The notes beneath the pieces are model-generated. The model did no database searches, was not told where the DNA came from, and saw only the letters and a list, made by a program, of their open reading frames with translations. From Flavobacterium indicum GPTSA100-9 = DSM 17447 (GTDB lineage: Bacteria > Bacteroidota > Bacteroidia > Flavobacteriales > Flavobacteriaceae): 64,000 nt of DNA. Of the stretch, positions 9,347 to 17,790 are shown piece after piece (the stretch's first letter is position 1; the number at the start of each line of letters is the position of its first letter). The DNA is taken from NCBI RefSeq assembly GCF_000455605.1, contig NC_017025.1:2046001-2110000 (forward strand). Reading direction: 5' to 3'. Made by a program: the position numbers and the translations under genes.

Positions 9347-9381
9347 TTTCTTCTAATTTAATTGTAATAATTATATAAACT

Positions 9382-9442
9382 ATTAGTTAAAAAAGAAAAA
9401 CCTCCCACATTCACCATGGCGAACACTTTGGTTTTAACTAAT
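9382..9442 (-). promoter_or_regulatory. Inverted-repeat leader region upstream of rpsT
   Basis: Perfect 11-base arms ATTAGTTAAAA and TTTTAACTAAT enclose a 39-base segment. Its centre is a near-palindrome, TTCACCATGGCGAA, and flanking CC/GG runs extend the stem. It lies 36-96 bases before the rpsT ATG and could form a cruciform or an RNA leader structure. S20 synthesis is known to be autoregulated in some bacteria; a regulatory role here is inference only. Confidence 0.4.
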
Positions 9443-9478
9443 AAAACAAAAAAGAGAGACACTTCTTTTTTGTTTTAT
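9441..9478 (-). terminator. Hairpin after tRNA-Glu genes
   Basis: A perfect 15-base-pair inverted repeat (ATAAAACAAAAAAGA and its complement) with an eight-base loop lies 25 bases downstream of the second tRNA-Glu on the minus strand. The stem is purely A/T rich except for two C-G pairs, so it is an atypical but plausible terminator. Confidence 0.55.
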
Positions 9479-9502
9479 AAAACTAATTTACAACTAATTT
9501 TG

Positions 9503-9574
9503 TAGCCCGTAGGGGAATCGAACCCCTCTTACCAGGATGAAAACCTGGCGTCCTAACCGATAGACGAACGGGCC
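9503..9574 (-). tRNA. tRNA-Glu (UUC)
   Basis: A complete cloverleaf can be folded on the minus strand. The acceptor stem is GGCCCGT/ACGGGCT with a G-U first pair. The anticodon stem CCAGG/CCTGG encloses the loop TTTTCAT, giving anticodon TTC for glutamate, and the T arm GGGG-TTCGATT-CCCC is standard. The CCA end is not encoded. It is identical to the copy at 9608-9679 and is the promoter-distal of the two. Confidence 0.95.
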
Positions 9575-9607
9575 AAAGCCTGTTTTTAAAGTTTTCAGTA
9601 AACTGTG

Positions 9608-9679
9608 TAGCCCGTAGGGGAATCGAACCCCTCTTACCAGGATGAAAACCTGGCGTCCTAACCGATAGACGAACGGGCC
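9608..9679 (-). tRNA. tRNA-Glu (UUC)
   Basis: Identical in sequence to the neighbouring tRNA-Glu, separated by a 33-base spacer; the pair is probably one transcript. A complete TTG-N19-TATCTTTG promoter lies just upstream at 9706-9735. Anticodon loop TTTTCAT reads GAA/GAG codons. Confidence 0.95.
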
Positions 9680-9705
9680 ATTACATTATTTCTGTAATGC
9701 GAGTG

Positions 9706-9735
9706 CAAAGATACTACTAATTTTTATTCCTGCAA
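9706..9735 (-). promoter_or_regulatory. Promoter of the tRNA-Glu pair
   Basis: On the minus strand TTG (9735-9733), a 19-base spacer and TATCTTTG (9713-9706) match the Bacteroidetes housekeeping consensus TTG-N17-23-TAnnTTTG. The first tRNA begins 26 bases downstream. Confidence 0.8.
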
Positions 9736-9895
9736 GAGGTAGAATACTTTTTTTTCTATTTTTTTTCATCAAAAAATAAAATTTACTAAAAATCAATATT
9801 TTACAATTCTATTTTTTTTATTTTTTTTCACTCCTCATACAACTCTTCTAATTCAGTTGGCAATATGAATCTCCTATCACTACCATTTTAAACAA

Positions 9896-9925
9896 AAAAC
9901 CACAGTCTAGTACAACTGTGGTTTT
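9896..9925. terminator. Intrinsic terminator of proS
   Basis: AAAACCACAG pairs with CTGTGGTTTT over a ten-base loop, about 35 bases after the proS stop codon on the minus strand, with a T tract in that direction. Confidence 0.85.
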
Positions 9926-9957
9926 ATTTATATTACATTATACTAAGGTCAGACTTA

Positions 9958-11436
9958 TTAGTACGCTTTTGCGAACAATACTCTTCCTGTAGATGGTTTA
10001 CCTGTCAAAACACAAACTCCCGCCTCCTCTACTCGATCTAAAGGAATACAACGAATGGTTGCTTTGGTCATTTCTTTAATTTTTTCTTCAGTCTCTGGCG
10101 TTCCATCCCAATGTGCCGAAATGAAACCTGTTTTATTTTCTAAAACATCCACAAATTCATCCCATGAATTTACTTCTGTAATATGTGTATCTCTAAAATC
10201 AAACGCTCTTTGGTATAAATCTGCTTGAATTTTCGACAACAAATCTTGTAAATAAGCTACAATTCCGTCTTTAGAAACCACTTCTTTAGTTAAAGTATCA
10301 CGACGTGCAACTTCATAGGTACCATTTTCTAAATCATTTGGACCAATAGCTAAACGCACTGGCACCCCTTTTAATTCCCATTCTGCGAATTTAAATCCTG
10401 GTTTCTGTGTATCTCTATTGTCATATTTTACCGAAACACCTACTTTACGTAAATCAACCATTAATTCTTTTACTTGTGCAGAAATCGCATCCAATTGCTC
10501 ATCTGTTCTATGAATAGGCACAATCACCACTTGAATTGGAGCTAAATTTGGAGGCAATACCAAACCATTATCATCCGAATGTGTCATTACTAACGCTCCC
10601 ATTAAACGGGTAGAAACTCCCCAAGAAGTACCCCAAACAAACTCTTGTTTCCCTTCTTTATTCGCGAATTTTACATCAAAAGCTTTAGCAAAATTTTGCC
10701 CTAAGAAATGAGAAGTTCCAGCTTGCAATGCCTTACCGTCTTGCATTAATGCTTCAATACAATAGGTTTCTTCCGCACCAGCAAAACGTTCAGATTCTGT
10801 TTTTAATCCTTTTACTACAGGTATAGCCATAAAATTTTCCACAAAATCTGCATATACATGCATCATTTGTTCTGATTCTTCAATTGCCTCCTGACGCGTG
10901 GCATGAGCAGTATGCCCTTCTTGCCATAAAAATTCAGCTGTACGTAAAAACAAACGGGTACGCATTTCCCAACGCACTACATTTGCCCATTGGTTAATTA
11001 ATAATGGTAAATCACGGTACGATTGCACCCAACCTTTGTATGTTGACCAAATAATTGCTTCACTCGTAGGACGAACCACTAATTCTTCTTCTAATTTAGC
11101 ATTCGGATCAACAATTAATTTACCTTTATTTTCTTCATCATTTTTCAAACGATAATGAGTAACAACAGCGCACTCCTTTGCAAATCCTTCAGCATTTTTT
11201 TCTTCCGCTTCAAACATACTTTTGGGCACGAATAAGGGGAAATATGCATTTGAATGTCCGGTTTCTTTAAACATTTTATCTAATTGGGCTTGCATTTTCT
11301 CCCAAATTGCATATCCGTACGGTTTAATTACCATACATCCTCTTACTCCAGAATTCTCAGCTAAATCGGCTTTAACTACTAATTCGTTATACCATTTAGA
11401 GTAATCTTCGGCTCTAGTTGTTAATTTTTTACTCAT
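9958..11436 (-). CDS. proS: Prolyl-tRNA synthetase, archaeal/eukaryotic type
   Basis: This 492-residue class II aminoacyl-tRNA synthetase charges tRNA-Pro. Motif 2 and surrounding residues are visible as [20 protein letters not shown] (about 149-168) with [10 protein letters not shown] after it, the proline-specific [13 protein letters not shown], and the [20 protein letters not shown] block carrying motif 3 context. An anticodon-binding domain follows (VVIVPIHR onward), and the C-terminal domain ends LFAKAY. The short length without an editing insertion marks the ProS type 3 form usual in Bacteroidetes. The start [20 protein letters not shown] is typical. Confidence 0.96.
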   Translation of the reverse strand: MSKKLTTRAEDYSKWYNELVVKADLAENSGVRGCMVIKPYGYAIWEKMQAQLDKMFKETGHSNAYFPLFVPKSMFEAEEKNAEGFAKECAVVTHYRLKNDEENKGKLIVDPNAKLEEELVVRPTSEAIIWSTYKGWVQSYRDLPLLINQWANVVRWEMRTRLFLRTAEFLWQEGHTAHATRQEAIEESEQMMHVYADFVENFMAIPVVKGLKTESERFAGAEETYCIEALMQDGKALQAGTSHFLGQNFAKAFDVKFANKEGKQEFVWGTSWGVSTRLMGALVMTHSDDNGLVLPPNLAPIQVVIVPIHRTDEQLDAISAQVKELMVDLRKVGVSVKYDNRDTQKPGFKFAEWELKGVPVRLAIGPNDLENGTYEVARRDTLTKEVVSKDGIVAYLQDLLSKIQADLYQRAFDFRDTHITEVNSWDEFVDVLENKTGFISAHWDGTPETEEKIKEMTKATIRCIPLDRVEEAGVCVLTGKPSTGRVLFAKAY

Positions 11437-11533
11437 TATTTGTTAATTTGGTACAAAATTTGATTTATTTATTTTAAATTCGTGCAACAAAACTAGTTAA
11501 TTTTACGTTGACCAACAATAAAAAAATTGTATT

Positions 11534-12589
11534 ATGAAAACAAATTACCTTTCTAAGCTAAAAACTTATAGATTTTTACATCTATTTGTTGGTTCATTAG
11601 CGTTAACAGCTTGTGGGTCTTATCAAAATTCCTCATATTATGATAATGATGGTGTTTATGGTTCTGACACGCAAAATGTAACCTACAACCAACAAACTCA
11701 AACAGAAACTGTTGTAGTAGAGGATAACAAATACGCACAACAATTCAGAGACATGCAGAATCAATATCCGTCGGGTGATGAAATATTTACAGATGTTGAT
11801 AATTACAAATCCACATCAGATACTGTTTATGTTCAAGAAAACAATAAAAGCTATGCCGGATGGGGACAAAATCAAAACAGCAATGTTACAGTAAATGTCT
11901 ATAACAATTCTCCCTATTGGGGATGGGGTGGTTATTACAGACCATGGGGGTATTACAGCTCTTGGGGATGGAATAACGGATGGTATGATCCTTACTGGGG
12001 ATGGAACAGCTGGTATGGCGGTTATTATGGCGCTTCATGGGGTTGGGGCTGGAACAATTGGTACGGTGGATATTATGGGCCTTACGGTTATTACGGAGGA
12101 TACTATCCTTATTATGGCTATGGAGGCTATGGATGGAATGGTTGGTATGGAAGAAATGTAGCCTACAATAATGGTAGAAGAGGAAGTTATAACAACAACT
12201 TTAATAACGGAACTTATCCTAACGGAAGATATTCTAGTGGAAGTCGTTCATCTAATTCTTTAGGAACCCCTAGAAATAATTCTTTTAGTACTCCAAGAAC
12301 AAATACTACAACACAACCTAGAATAAACACGCAACCGAGAGTATTACCAAACAGCAACTCTGGTAATGCGCCTAGAACAAATACTACAACACAACCTAGA
12401 CAGTATAACACACCTAGAACTAATACCGATACTCCAAGACCAAGATACGAATCTTCTCAACCAAGAAGTAATAACTACTCAACACCAAGAAGTTCTGATT
12501 TTGGTGGTAGCAGAGGAGGTAACTTCGGCGGCGGTGGCGGAAGCTTCGGCGGCGGTAGAAGTGGCGGCGGAGGTGGCCGTAGAGGTTAA
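11534..12589 (+). CDS. Gly/Tyr/Trp/Asn-rich low-complexity lipoprotein
   Basis: This is a 351-residue lipoprotein with signal peptide and lipobox LALTACGSYQ (cysteine about residue 27). Residues 105-200 are a low-complexity tract of WGW, GGYY, NSWYGG and YYGYGGYG repeats. Residues 215-310 are rich in R/T/P/N with repeated TPRTNT-T-QPR units, and the C-terminus is a glycine run ending GRRG. Nothing suggests an enzyme. Such aromatic/glycine tracts are seen in adhesive or envelope-associated proteins, but the role here is unknown. The gene is divergent from proS and followed by its own terminator. Some databases may carry misleading names for this family because it neighbours proS. Confidence 0.75.
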   Translation: MKTNYLSKLKTYRFLHLFVGSLALTACGSYQNSSYYDNDGVYGSDTQNVTYNQQTQTETVVVEDNKYAQQFRDMQNQYPSGDEIFTDVDNYKSTSDTVYVQENNKSYAGWGQNQNSNVTVNVYNNSPYWGWGGYYRPWGYYSSWGWNNGWYDPYWGWNSWYGGYYGASWGWGWNNWYGGYYGPYGYYGGYYPYYGYGGYGWNGWYGRNVAYNNGRRGSYNNNFNNGTYPNGRYSSGSRSSNSLGTPRNNSFSTPRTNTTTQPRINTQPRVLPNSNSGNAPRTNTTTQPRQYNTPRTNTDTPRPRYESSQPRSNNYSTPRSSDFGGSRGGNFGGGGGSFGGGRSGGGGGRRG

Positions 12590-12596
12590 CAATTAA

Positions 12597-12630
12597 AATA
12601 ACCTACTTGGATGATTCTAAGTAGGTTATT
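12597..12630. terminator. Intrinsic terminator
   Basis: AATAACCTACTT and AAGTAGGTTATT form a perfect 12-base-pair stem with a ten-base loop, eight bases after the lipoprotein stop codon. The T tract is short, so it is moderately strong. Confidence 0.75.
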
Positions 12631-12654
12631 CAGAAAATTTTAAAAAAAACACAA

Positions 12655-14193
12655 ATGAGAAAGTTAATATTATCTGTTCTATTATTTGGAACTTATTTTA
12701 CTTATGCCCAAGAAACTACCATAAGTGACGCTTTAAGATATGGTGTTGAAAATTTAAATGGTTCTGCCCGATTTAGAGCTATGGGAGGAGCATTTGGTGC
12801 AGTAGGTGGTGATTTATCATCTTTAAATGTAAACCCTGCTGGATCTTCTATTTTTAATTCCAATCAAGCTGCAGTATCAGTAACGAGTTTCAATATTTAT
12901 AATAATGCAAAATATTTTGGTAGTTCTGCATCTACAAATGACAACACATTAGATATAAATCAATTAGGTGCTGTATTTGTTTTTAAAGATCAAAGTGGAA
13001 AATCCGGATGGAACAAATTTACCTTAGGGCTTAATTATGAAAAAACTAATCATTTAGACAATAGCATCGTAAGTCAAGGAACAAATCCTTTTAACTCTAT
13101 GGGTGCTTATTTTTTGAACAAAGCACAAGGTATTGATGTAAGTTATTTACAAACCTTACCTGGAGAATCAATTTCTGATTTATATGCTTATTTAGGTGAG
13201 AATTATAATTTTGATTCACAACAAGCCATGTTAGGATACCAGGGCTATATGTTTGATGAAGACACTTCTACTTCTGCCACTACTGATTATTGGACTAATA
13301 TACCAACGGGTGGTAACTATTTCCATAGAAATACAATTACATCTAGAGGCTATAATGGAAAATTTACTGCCAATGTTTCAGGATCTTACATGGATAAATT
13401 GTACTTAGGTATGAATTTAAATTTTATGTTTACAGATTATACTAGAACGTCATCGTTGTATGAGAGTAATACTAATTTACCTTATTCTACAGGAACCACT
13501 GTTGAAGCAGCACAATTTGACAATAAATTATACACATACGGTTCTGGTTTCTCAATGAATTTTGGAGCAATCTATAAATTAAAAAACAATTCGCGAATAG
13601 GTTTTTCTTATGAAACCCCAACTTGGTATCGTTTAAATGACGAACTAACACAACGTTTACAAACCGCTACAACTGACGGAACAGTTAATTATACTGACGA
13701 CATAAACCCTGGGGTTACTAATATTTATCCTGTTTATAAAATTCAAACTCCAAGTAAAATCACAGGAAGTTTTGCTTATATATTTGGTAAAAATGCTTTA
13801 TTAAGTGTTGATTATATTTACAAAGATTATGCAAAAACTAAATTTAAACCAACCAATGATGGATTGTATAGTTATTTAAACAATGTAATGAATAACGTAT
13901 TACAAGACAATTATGAATTAAGAATTGGGGGGGAATATAAAATCAAAAAATGGAGTGTTAGAGGTGGTTATCGTTTCGAACAAAGTCCATATAAAAAAGA
14001 TTTTGCAATGGGAGATTTAACAGCTTATTCTGGTGGTTTAGGCTATAATTTTGGTGGTTCGAGACTGGATATTTCTTACACCAATGAACACAGAAACTAC
14101 AACCAATACTTATTAACTTCTGGACTAAACGATACTGCAAGAATAAGAAACTATAACAATAATGTTACTGTAACTTATGCTATAAATTTCTAA
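12655..14193 (+). CDS. OMPP1/FadL/TodX-family outer membrane protein
   Basis: This 512-residue protein has a signal peptide ending FTYAQ. It is followed by the N-terminal plug-like segment common to Bacteroidetes FadL relatives (FRAMGGAFGAVGGDLSSLNV, NPAGSSIF). The remainder alternates amphipathic beta-strands (for example KLYLGMNLNFMF, SRIGFSYETP, WSVRGGYRFEQSP, RLDISYTNEH) and ends in a terminal phenylalanine (VTYAINF), as expected of an outer-membrane barrel. FadL family members import hydrophobic molecules; the substrate here cannot be read from sequence. It follows the lipoprotein terminator by 24 bases and is probably its own transcription unit. Confidence 0.82.
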   Translation: MRKLILSVLLFGTYFTYAQETTISDALRYGVENLNGSARFRAMGGAFGAVGGDLSSLNVNPAGSSIFNSNQAAVSVTSFNIYNNAKYFGSSASTNDNTLDINQLGAVFVFKDQSGKSGWNKFTLGLNYEKTNHLDNSIVSQGTNPFNSMGAYFLNKAQGIDVSYLQTLPGESISDLYAYLGENYNFDSQQAMLGYQGYMFDEDTSTSATTDYWTNIPTGGNYFHRNTITSRGYNGKFTANVSGSYMDKLYLGMNLNFMFTDYTRTSSLYESNTNLPYSTGTTVEAAQFDNKLYTYGSGFSMNFGAIYKLKNNSRIGFSYETPTWYRLNDELTQRLQTATTDGTVNYTDDINPGVTNIYPVYKIQTPSKITGSFAYIFGKNALLSVDYIYKDYAKTKFKPTNDGLYSYLNNVMNNVLQDNYELRIGGEYKIKKWSVRGGYRFEQSPYKKDFAMGDLTAYSGGLGYNFGGSRLDISYTNEHRNYNQYLLTSGLNDTARIRNYNNNVTVTYAINF

Positions 14194-14219
14194 ATGTAAT
14201 ATCAAAATATAAATTAAAA

Positions 14220-14252
14220 AGTGCTTACAGATAATGTAGGCATTTTTTTTTA
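14220..14252 (+). terminator. Intrinsic terminator
   Basis: GTGCTTACA and TGTAGGCAT pair (two wobbles) over GATAA and are followed by about nine T residues, just after the FadL-like gene. Confidence 0.75.
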
Positions 14253-14340
14253 TGACTATTGAAATGTAATTTTTCTGTACCAATTCAAAAAGAAAGTTGT
14301 AATTTTGCAGTCATTTTCAAAAAAAATACAGGATAAGTCT

Positions 14341-15654
14341 ATGAGAACTAAATCTTTAAAAAAGAATAAAATCAATGTAATAACTTTAGGTTGTTCTAAA
14401 AACGTGTACGACAGTGAAGTTTTGATGGGGCAACTAAAAGCCAACGGTAAAGATGTTACTCACGAAGCAACGAATGATGAAGGCAACATTATTGTTATTA
14501 ACACATGTGGTTTTATTGACAATGCAAAAGAAGAATCGGTAAATATGATTTTGGAATATGCAGAGAAAAAAGAACAAGGAATTGTAGACAAAGTTTTTGT
14601 TACAGGTTGTTTATCTGAACGTTACAGACCTGATTTAGAAAAAGAAATTCCGAATGTGGACCAATTTTTCGGAACAACTGAATTACCTTTACTATTAAAA
14701 GCTTTAGGTGCCGATTATAAACACGAATTAATTGGTGAACGTTTAACTACAACACCAAAAAATTACGCTTATTTAAAAATTGCAGAAGGTTGTGATCGCC
14801 CTTGCAGTTTTTGTGCTATTCCTTTAATGCGTGGAAAACACGTTTCTACTCCTATTGAAAACTTAGTCATTGAAGCAGAAAAATTAGCCAAAAATGGAGT
14901 TAAGGAATTAATCCTTATTGCTCAAGATTTAACCTACTACGGTTTAGATTTATACAAAAAAAGAAATCTTGCTGAATTATTAGAAGCATTAATTAAAGTT
15001 GAAGGAATTGAGTGGATTCGTTTACATTACGCCTTCCCTACTGGTTTTCCAATGGATGTATTAGAGTTAATGAAGCGTGAACCGAAAATTTGTAATTATA
15101 TTGATATTCCACTTCAACATATTTCAGATAATATTTTAAAATCTATGCGTCGTGGTACAACGTATGAAAAAACGACACAATTATTAAAAGATTTTAGAGC
15201 TGCAGTGCCAGGAATGGCTATTAGAACTACATTGATTGTTGGTTACCCAGGGGAAACAGAAGAAGACTTCCAAATTTTAAAAAATTGGGTCGAAGAAATG
15301 CGTTTTGAACGTTTAGGTTGTTTCACATATTCACATGAAGAAAATACGCATGCGTTCAATTTAGTTGATGATGTTCCAGAAGAGGTTAAACAAGCACGTG
15401 CGGCTGAAATCATGGATATTCAAGCACAAATTTCATGGGAATTGAATCAGGAAAAAATTGGACAAACGTTTAAATGCATCATTGATAGAAAAGAAGGACA
15501 ATATTTCATTGGTAGAACTGAATTTGATAGTCCAGATGTAGACAATGAAGTATTAGTAGATGCGTCCAAACATTATTTAAAAACGGGTGATTTTGTGACT
15601 TTAAAAATAACCGATGCAACTGAATTTGATTTGTATGCAGAACCGATAAACTAA
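14341..15654 (+). CDS. rimO: Ribosomal protein S12 methylthiotransferase RimO
   Basis: RimO is a radical SAM methylthiotransferase that modifies aspartate 89 of ribosomal protein S12. The 437-residue protein has the N-terminal UPF0004 domain with three cluster cysteines (TLGCSKN, INTCGFI, VTGCLSER). The radical SAM motif CDRPCSFC follows (about residues 146-153 from this start), then the TIM barrel (YAFPTGFP, YIDIPLQHISD, LIVGYPGETEEDF) and a C-terminal TRAM domain. An in-frame ATG at 14365 is too late, and one at 14305 overlaps a TAATTTTG promoter element at about 14298-14305. Therefore the ATG at 14341, giving MRTKSLKKNKINVITLGCSK, is chosen. Confidence 0.95.
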   Translation: MRTKSLKKNKINVITLGCSKNVYDSEVLMGQLKANGKDVTHEATNDEGNIIVINTCGFIDNAKEESVNMILEYAEKKEQGIVDKVFVTGCLSERYRPDLEKEIPNVDQFFGTTELPLLLKALGADYKHELIGERLTTTPKNYAYLKIAEGCDRPCSFCAIPLMRGKHVSTPIENLVIEAEKLAKNGVKELILIAQDLTYYGLDLYKKRNLAELLEALIKVEGIEWIRLHYAFPTGFPMDVLELMKREPKICNYIDIPLQHISDNILKSMRRGTTYEKTTQLLKDFRAAVPGMAIRTTLIVGYPGETEEDFQILKNWVEEMRFERLGCFTYSHEENTHAFNLVDDVPEEVKQARAAEIMDIQAQISWELNQEKIGQTFKCIIDRKEGQYFIGRTEFDSPDVDNEVLVDASKHYLKTGDFVTLKITDATEFDLYAEPIN

Positions 15655-15656
15655 GA

Positions 15657-16019
15657 ATGATGAAACATTTATTTTTAAATATTTGTCTTTTATTTTCTAT
15701 ACTCACCTTTTCGCAAGAAAACTTGCACTATAAAGAAGGGATTTATAGTGTAGAAATAGAGTTAGCTAACAAAAGCCATCTTTTACTAAATCAAGAAAAC
15801 ACGTTTCAAATTGTAACCAAAAACATAGAAACTGTAAATTTATCAGCGGCTGGAAAAAATTTAAAAATTAAAAAAGGAGCCGAAAAAAATCGATCGGTTT
15901 GGATCGTTACTCCATCCAATGAAATTTTGGTGGATGGTTTTTATCAACTTAATATTACGTTTAGAGGAAAAAAAGGAAAATTATTTTCACATCAATTTCT
16001 AATTCCAGTAAAAGAATAA
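15657..16019 (+). CDS. Small secreted hypothetical protein
   Basis: This 120-residue protein starts with a signal peptide (KHLFLNICLLFSILTFSQ) and has a compact beta-rich mature part (YSVEIELANKSHLLLNQENT, NLSAAGKNLKIKKG, FYQLNITFRGKKGK). It may be a single Ig-like or GldM-C-like beta domain, but I do not recognise the family. Two consecutive ATG codons begin the gene (15657 or 15660). It starts two bases after rimO, so it is probably co-transcribed with it. A terminator follows. Confidence 0.65.
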   Translation: MMKHLFLNICLLFSILTFSQENLHYKEGIYSVEIELANKSHLLLNQENTFQIVTKNIETVNLSAAGKNLKIKKGAEKNRSVWIVTPSNEILVDGFYQLNITFRGKKGKLFSHQFLIPVKE

Positions 16020-16041
16020 AATATTTTAGACCACTATAACT

Positions 16042-16071
16042 AATCCTGTTCTCATGAATGGGATTTTTTTT
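16042..16071 (+). terminator. Intrinsic terminator
   Basis: AATCCTGTTC and GAATGGGATT pair with two wobbles over a TCAT loop and run into nine T residues, 25 bases after the small secreted protein gene. Confidence 0.8.
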
Positions 16072-16104
16072 TAACATCTAAATCAAAAGTTTAACAATTA
16101 TTTA

Positions 16105-16124
16105 AGTTCGGTAAAAACCGAACT
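16105..16124. promoter_or_regulatory. Palindromic operator upstream of the efflux regulator
   Basis: AGTTCGGT-AAAA-ACCGAACT is a perfect 8-4-8 palindrome 41-60 bases before the regulator ATG. It is followed after 15 bases by TAATTTTG (16140-16147), a match to TAnnTTTG, so it covers the -33 region. A further half-site, CGAACT, lies between. Autorepression by the GbsR/MarR protein is the natural inference. Confidence 0.65.
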
Positions 16125-16139
16125 AAACGAACTGTTTCT

Positions 16140-16147
16140 TAATTTTG
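16140..16147 (+). promoter_or_regulatory. -7 promoter element of the efflux operon
   Basis: TAATTTTG matches TAnnTTTG and lies 17 bases before the ATG of the regulator gene; the expected -33 region is occupied by the palindrome at 16105-16124. Confidence 0.6.
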
Positions 16148-16164
16148 TCAAAAATTCTATTCAG

Positions 16165-16647
16165 ATGAAAACGCAAATCCAAATTAAAGAAGAATTAATT
16201 GAACAATTTGGAGTTCATTTTGAAAAGTATTATTCAATTCCACCACTAGCTTCACGTATTTTAAGCACTTTAATCTTAAGTTCTCGAGAGCGTGATTTAA
16301 CTTTTGAAGAATTAGTGGCCATAACAGGGGCAAGCAAAAGTTCCGTTTCAACTAATTTACATTTACTTCTCGAATCTGGTAAAATTGTATATTATACTAA
16401 ATATGGGGATCGTAAAAAATATTTTAAACCTGCTAGTTTAACGGAACGAATAAAACATCATTTAACCATTATTCAATCGGAACAAAAATTAATTAAGAAG
16501 TTAAAAAAATACGAAGATATTTTCGATAAAAAACCTTTAACAAAAGAAGATTATGAAGGTGTTAAACTTTATAGAGAATACATCAATAATTTCGAAAACT
16601 TAATTGAAGAATTTATCAAAAAAATTGAAGAATTAGAATCTAAATAA
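16165..16647 (+). CDS. GbsR/MarR-family transcriptional regulator of RND efflux operon
   Basis: This 160-residue DNA-binding protein has a winged helix-turn-helix domain (residues about 25-95). It contains ASRILSTLILSSRERDLTFE, a recognition helix region ITGASKSSVSTNLHLLLESG, and the wing KIVYYTKYGDRKKYF. A C-terminal coiled coil (about 110-160, rich in Lys/Glu/Leu) is likely the dimerisation region. This layout matches GbsR-type MarR relatives, which often head efflux operons in Bacteroidetes. The adaptor gene starts 13 bases downstream, so regulator and pump are one operon, and a perfect palindrome sits in its promoter. Confidence 0.85.
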   Translation: MKTQIQIKEELIEQFGVHFEKYYSIPPLASRILSTLILSSRERDLTFEELVAITGASKSSVSTNLHLLLESGKIVYYTKYGDRKKYFKPASLTERIKHHLTIIQSEQKLIKKLKKYEDIFDKKPLTKEDYEGVKLYREYINNFENLIEEFIKKIEELESK

Positions 16648-16660
16648 ACAAACATTTACT

Positions 16661-17764
16661 ATGAAAAAGAATTTATTATTAACTGCCTTATTTTCAAGTA
16701 TAGCACTTATATCGTGCAAAAAGAAAGAAGTAGAACAAGCGAAACCCATTGGAAATTATAAAGTAGTTCAATTAAGTGAAACCAATTCAACATTAACGGC
16801 AGAATACCCAACTGTGTTAGAAGGAATAGTAGATGTAGAAATACGTGCTAAAGTTGATGGTTATATTGAAAAAATTTTGGTTGATGAAGGGCAAGAAGTA
16901 AAAAAAGGGCAAGTTTTATTTAAGCTTGAAACACAAACGGCCACACAAGATGCGGCGGCTGCAAAAGCAAGAGTGGATGCGGCCTTAGTAGAAGTGAATC
17001 GTTTAAAACCATTAGTAGATCGAAACATTATTAGTCCTGTACAATTGGAGACCGCTAAAGCTAATTTAGCCAATGCACGAAGTACATATCAAAGTATTAT
17101 TGCTCGAATCAACTATGCCACTATAAAAAGTCCGGTTAACGGTATAATTGGTTCTATTCCGCATCGTATTGGAAGTTATGTGAGTAGTCAAACAGCTGAA
17201 CCTTTAACGCGTGTTTCAGATATCAGTACGATGTATGCCTATTTTTCAATCAATGAAAAAGAACAATTGAACCTATTAGAACAAGCTGAAGGCACTAGTT
17301 TTCAATCGAAAATTGCAAAATTACCTGCTGTAAATTTAATTTTAAGCAATGGCGAAACTTTTGAAACGAAAGGTAAAATCGAAACTTTCAGCGGACAAGC
17401 CAATACGCAAACAGGTTCTTTCAATGTAAGAGCTAGTTTTAAAAATACCAACAAAATTTTACGTTCCGGCAATACCGGTAAAGTTCAGATTCCAACACAA
17501 GTTAGTCATGTCATTATCATTCCTCAAAAAGCGACATTAGAACTGCAAGACAAACGTTTAGCTTTAGTAGTTGGTCCAAATAATAAAGTAAAAATGGTTC
17601 CGATAAAAGTGAGAGAAGTACCCGGAGGTCAATTTTTTGTAGTTGATGAAGGCTTAACAATCAAAGACAAATTAATAATTGAAGGTGTGGGTATTTTAAC
17701 AGAAGATACCGAAATTAAACCTGTCATAGTTGATTATAACGAAATTTTAAATCCCAAACAATAA
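16661..17764 (+). CDS. RND efflux periplasmic adaptor (MFP) lipoprotein
   Basis: This 367-residue membrane fusion protein bridges the inner-membrane RND pump and the outer-membrane channel. The signal peptide ends in a lipobox (SIALISCKKKE, cysteine near residue 20). The lipoyl/barrel-sandwich halves are seen in VEIRAKVDGYIEKILVDEGQ with VKKGQVLFKLE and in INYATIKSPVNGIIG. A helical hairpin rich in Ala/Lys lies between (about 85-145), and beta-barrel and membrane-proximal domains follow. It has the AcrA/MexA arrangement and length. It sits second in the operon, 27 bases before the pump gene. Confidence 0.94.
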   Translation: MKKNLLLTALFSSIALISCKKKEVEQAKPIGNYKVVQLSETNSTLTAEYPTVLEGIVDVEIRAKVDGYIEKILVDEGQEVKKGQVLFKLETQTATQDAAAAKARVDAALVEVNRLKPLVDRNIISPVQLETAKANLANARSTYQSIIARINYATIKSPVNGIIGSIPHRIGSYVSSQTAEPLTRVSDISTMYAYFSINEKEQLNLLEQAEGTSFQSKIAKLPAVNLILSNGETFETKGKIETFSGQANTQTGSFNVRASFKNTNKILRSGNTGKVQIPTQVSHVIIIPQKATLELQDKRLALVVGPNNKVKMVPIKVREVPGGQFFVVDEGLTIKDKLIIEGVGILTEDTEIKPVIVDYNEILNPKQ

Positions 17765-17790
17765 TTTATAACTAGTTAAACTTAAACAAT

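Noticed and set aside
14305..14340. Earlier RimO start
   Set aside because: It overlaps the TAATTTTG promoter element, and the family start corresponds to 14341.
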